NCBI GenBank assembly: GCA_002496485.1
Contig: DAJW01000093.1
Coordinates: 1 to 5,109 of the forward strand
DNA from: Euryarchaeota archaeon UBA36
GTDB lineage: Archaea > Thermoplasmatota > Poseidoniia > Poseidoniales > Thalassarchaeaceae
Direction: 5' to 3'
Length of the DNA stretch: 5,109 bases
The notes below the pieces were generated by a model. The model made no database searches. It was not told where the DNA came from and was given only the letters and a program-made list of their open reading frames with translations. Positions 5,052 through 5,109 of this stretch are shown here, in pieces (the stretch's first letter is position 1; each line of letters starts with the position of its first letter). The position numbers and the translations under genes are program-made.

Positions 5052-5109
5052 AATCCGGTTGATCCTGCCGGAGGCTACCGCTATTGGAGTTCGATTAAGC
5101 CATGCGAGT
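5052..5109 (+). rRNA. rrs: 16S ribosomal RNA, 5' end (partial)
   Basis: The sequence from 5052 is the 5' end of an archaeal small-subunit rRNA. The universal archaeal element CCGGTTGATCCTGCCGGA occupies 5055-5072. Helix 1 is visible as TCCGG (5054-5058) pairing with CCGGA (5068-5072). It continues into a stretch ending TTAAGCCATGCGAGT, a universal 16S region. The rest of the gene lies beyond the window. The mature 5' end is placed by comparison with other archaea and could be off by a few bases. The base before TCCGG is A rather than the T of the common archaeal 21F primer. The gene follows secY by 346 nt on the same strand, with no tRNA between. Confidence 0.97.

Noticed and set aside
1..5109. 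CRISPR array, insertion sequence, phage or plasmid origin
   Set aside because: No spaced direct repeats of suitable length, no transposase or terminal inverted repeats, and the genes are a conserved housekeeping cluster.

Overview
The window is archaeal. It carries, all on the + strand, the 3' half of an archaeal/eukaryote-type 'spc' ribosomal protein operon: eL32 C-terminus, then eL19, uL18, uS5, uL30, uL15 and SecY. After a 346-nt gap comes the first ~58 nt of a 16S rRNA gene. eL32 and eL19 are absent from bacteria, and the 16S start carries the archaeal 5' signature. Codons are A/T-rich with AGA/AGG arginine. My guess is an uncultured euryarchaeon of the Thermoplasmata side, such as a marine group II/III lineage. 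That is inference from gene style and from 16S being reached without a classical rRNA operon leader. It was not tested by phylogeny.

Layout: 1-123 eL32 end; 120-596 eL19; 596-1114 uL18; 1111-1881 uS5; 1881-2351 uL30; 2356-2754 uL15; 2783-4705 secY; 4706-5051 non-coding but structured; 5052-5109 start of 16S rRNA. Most neighbouring ribosomal genes overlap by 1-4 nt (ATGA, TAATG, TGATG junctions), so translational coupling is likely. Several starts have good Shine-Dalgarno sequences. Two starts, uL30 and secY, are settled by them in favour of an ATG over an upstream TTG.

The ribosomal proteins belong to the 50S subunit, except uS5 in the 30S subunit. SecY is the channel of the Sec translocon, commonly encoded at the end of this operon. 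Two things stand out. First, SecY is 640 residues long, against roughly 430-490 in typical archaea. It carries a 137-residue N-terminal extension with four apparent membrane helices, plus enlarged external loops. Second, the secY-16S gap holds a compact run of hairpins (about 4760-4940) that is more GC-rich than its surroundings. It includes an AGGAGGT Shine-Dalgarno-like loop with no usable start codon after it, and mutually exclusive stems. TATA-like boxes lie before and after it, and a 10-bp tandem repeat follows. It could be a separate small RNA or a 16S leader; I could not match it to any RNA family I know.
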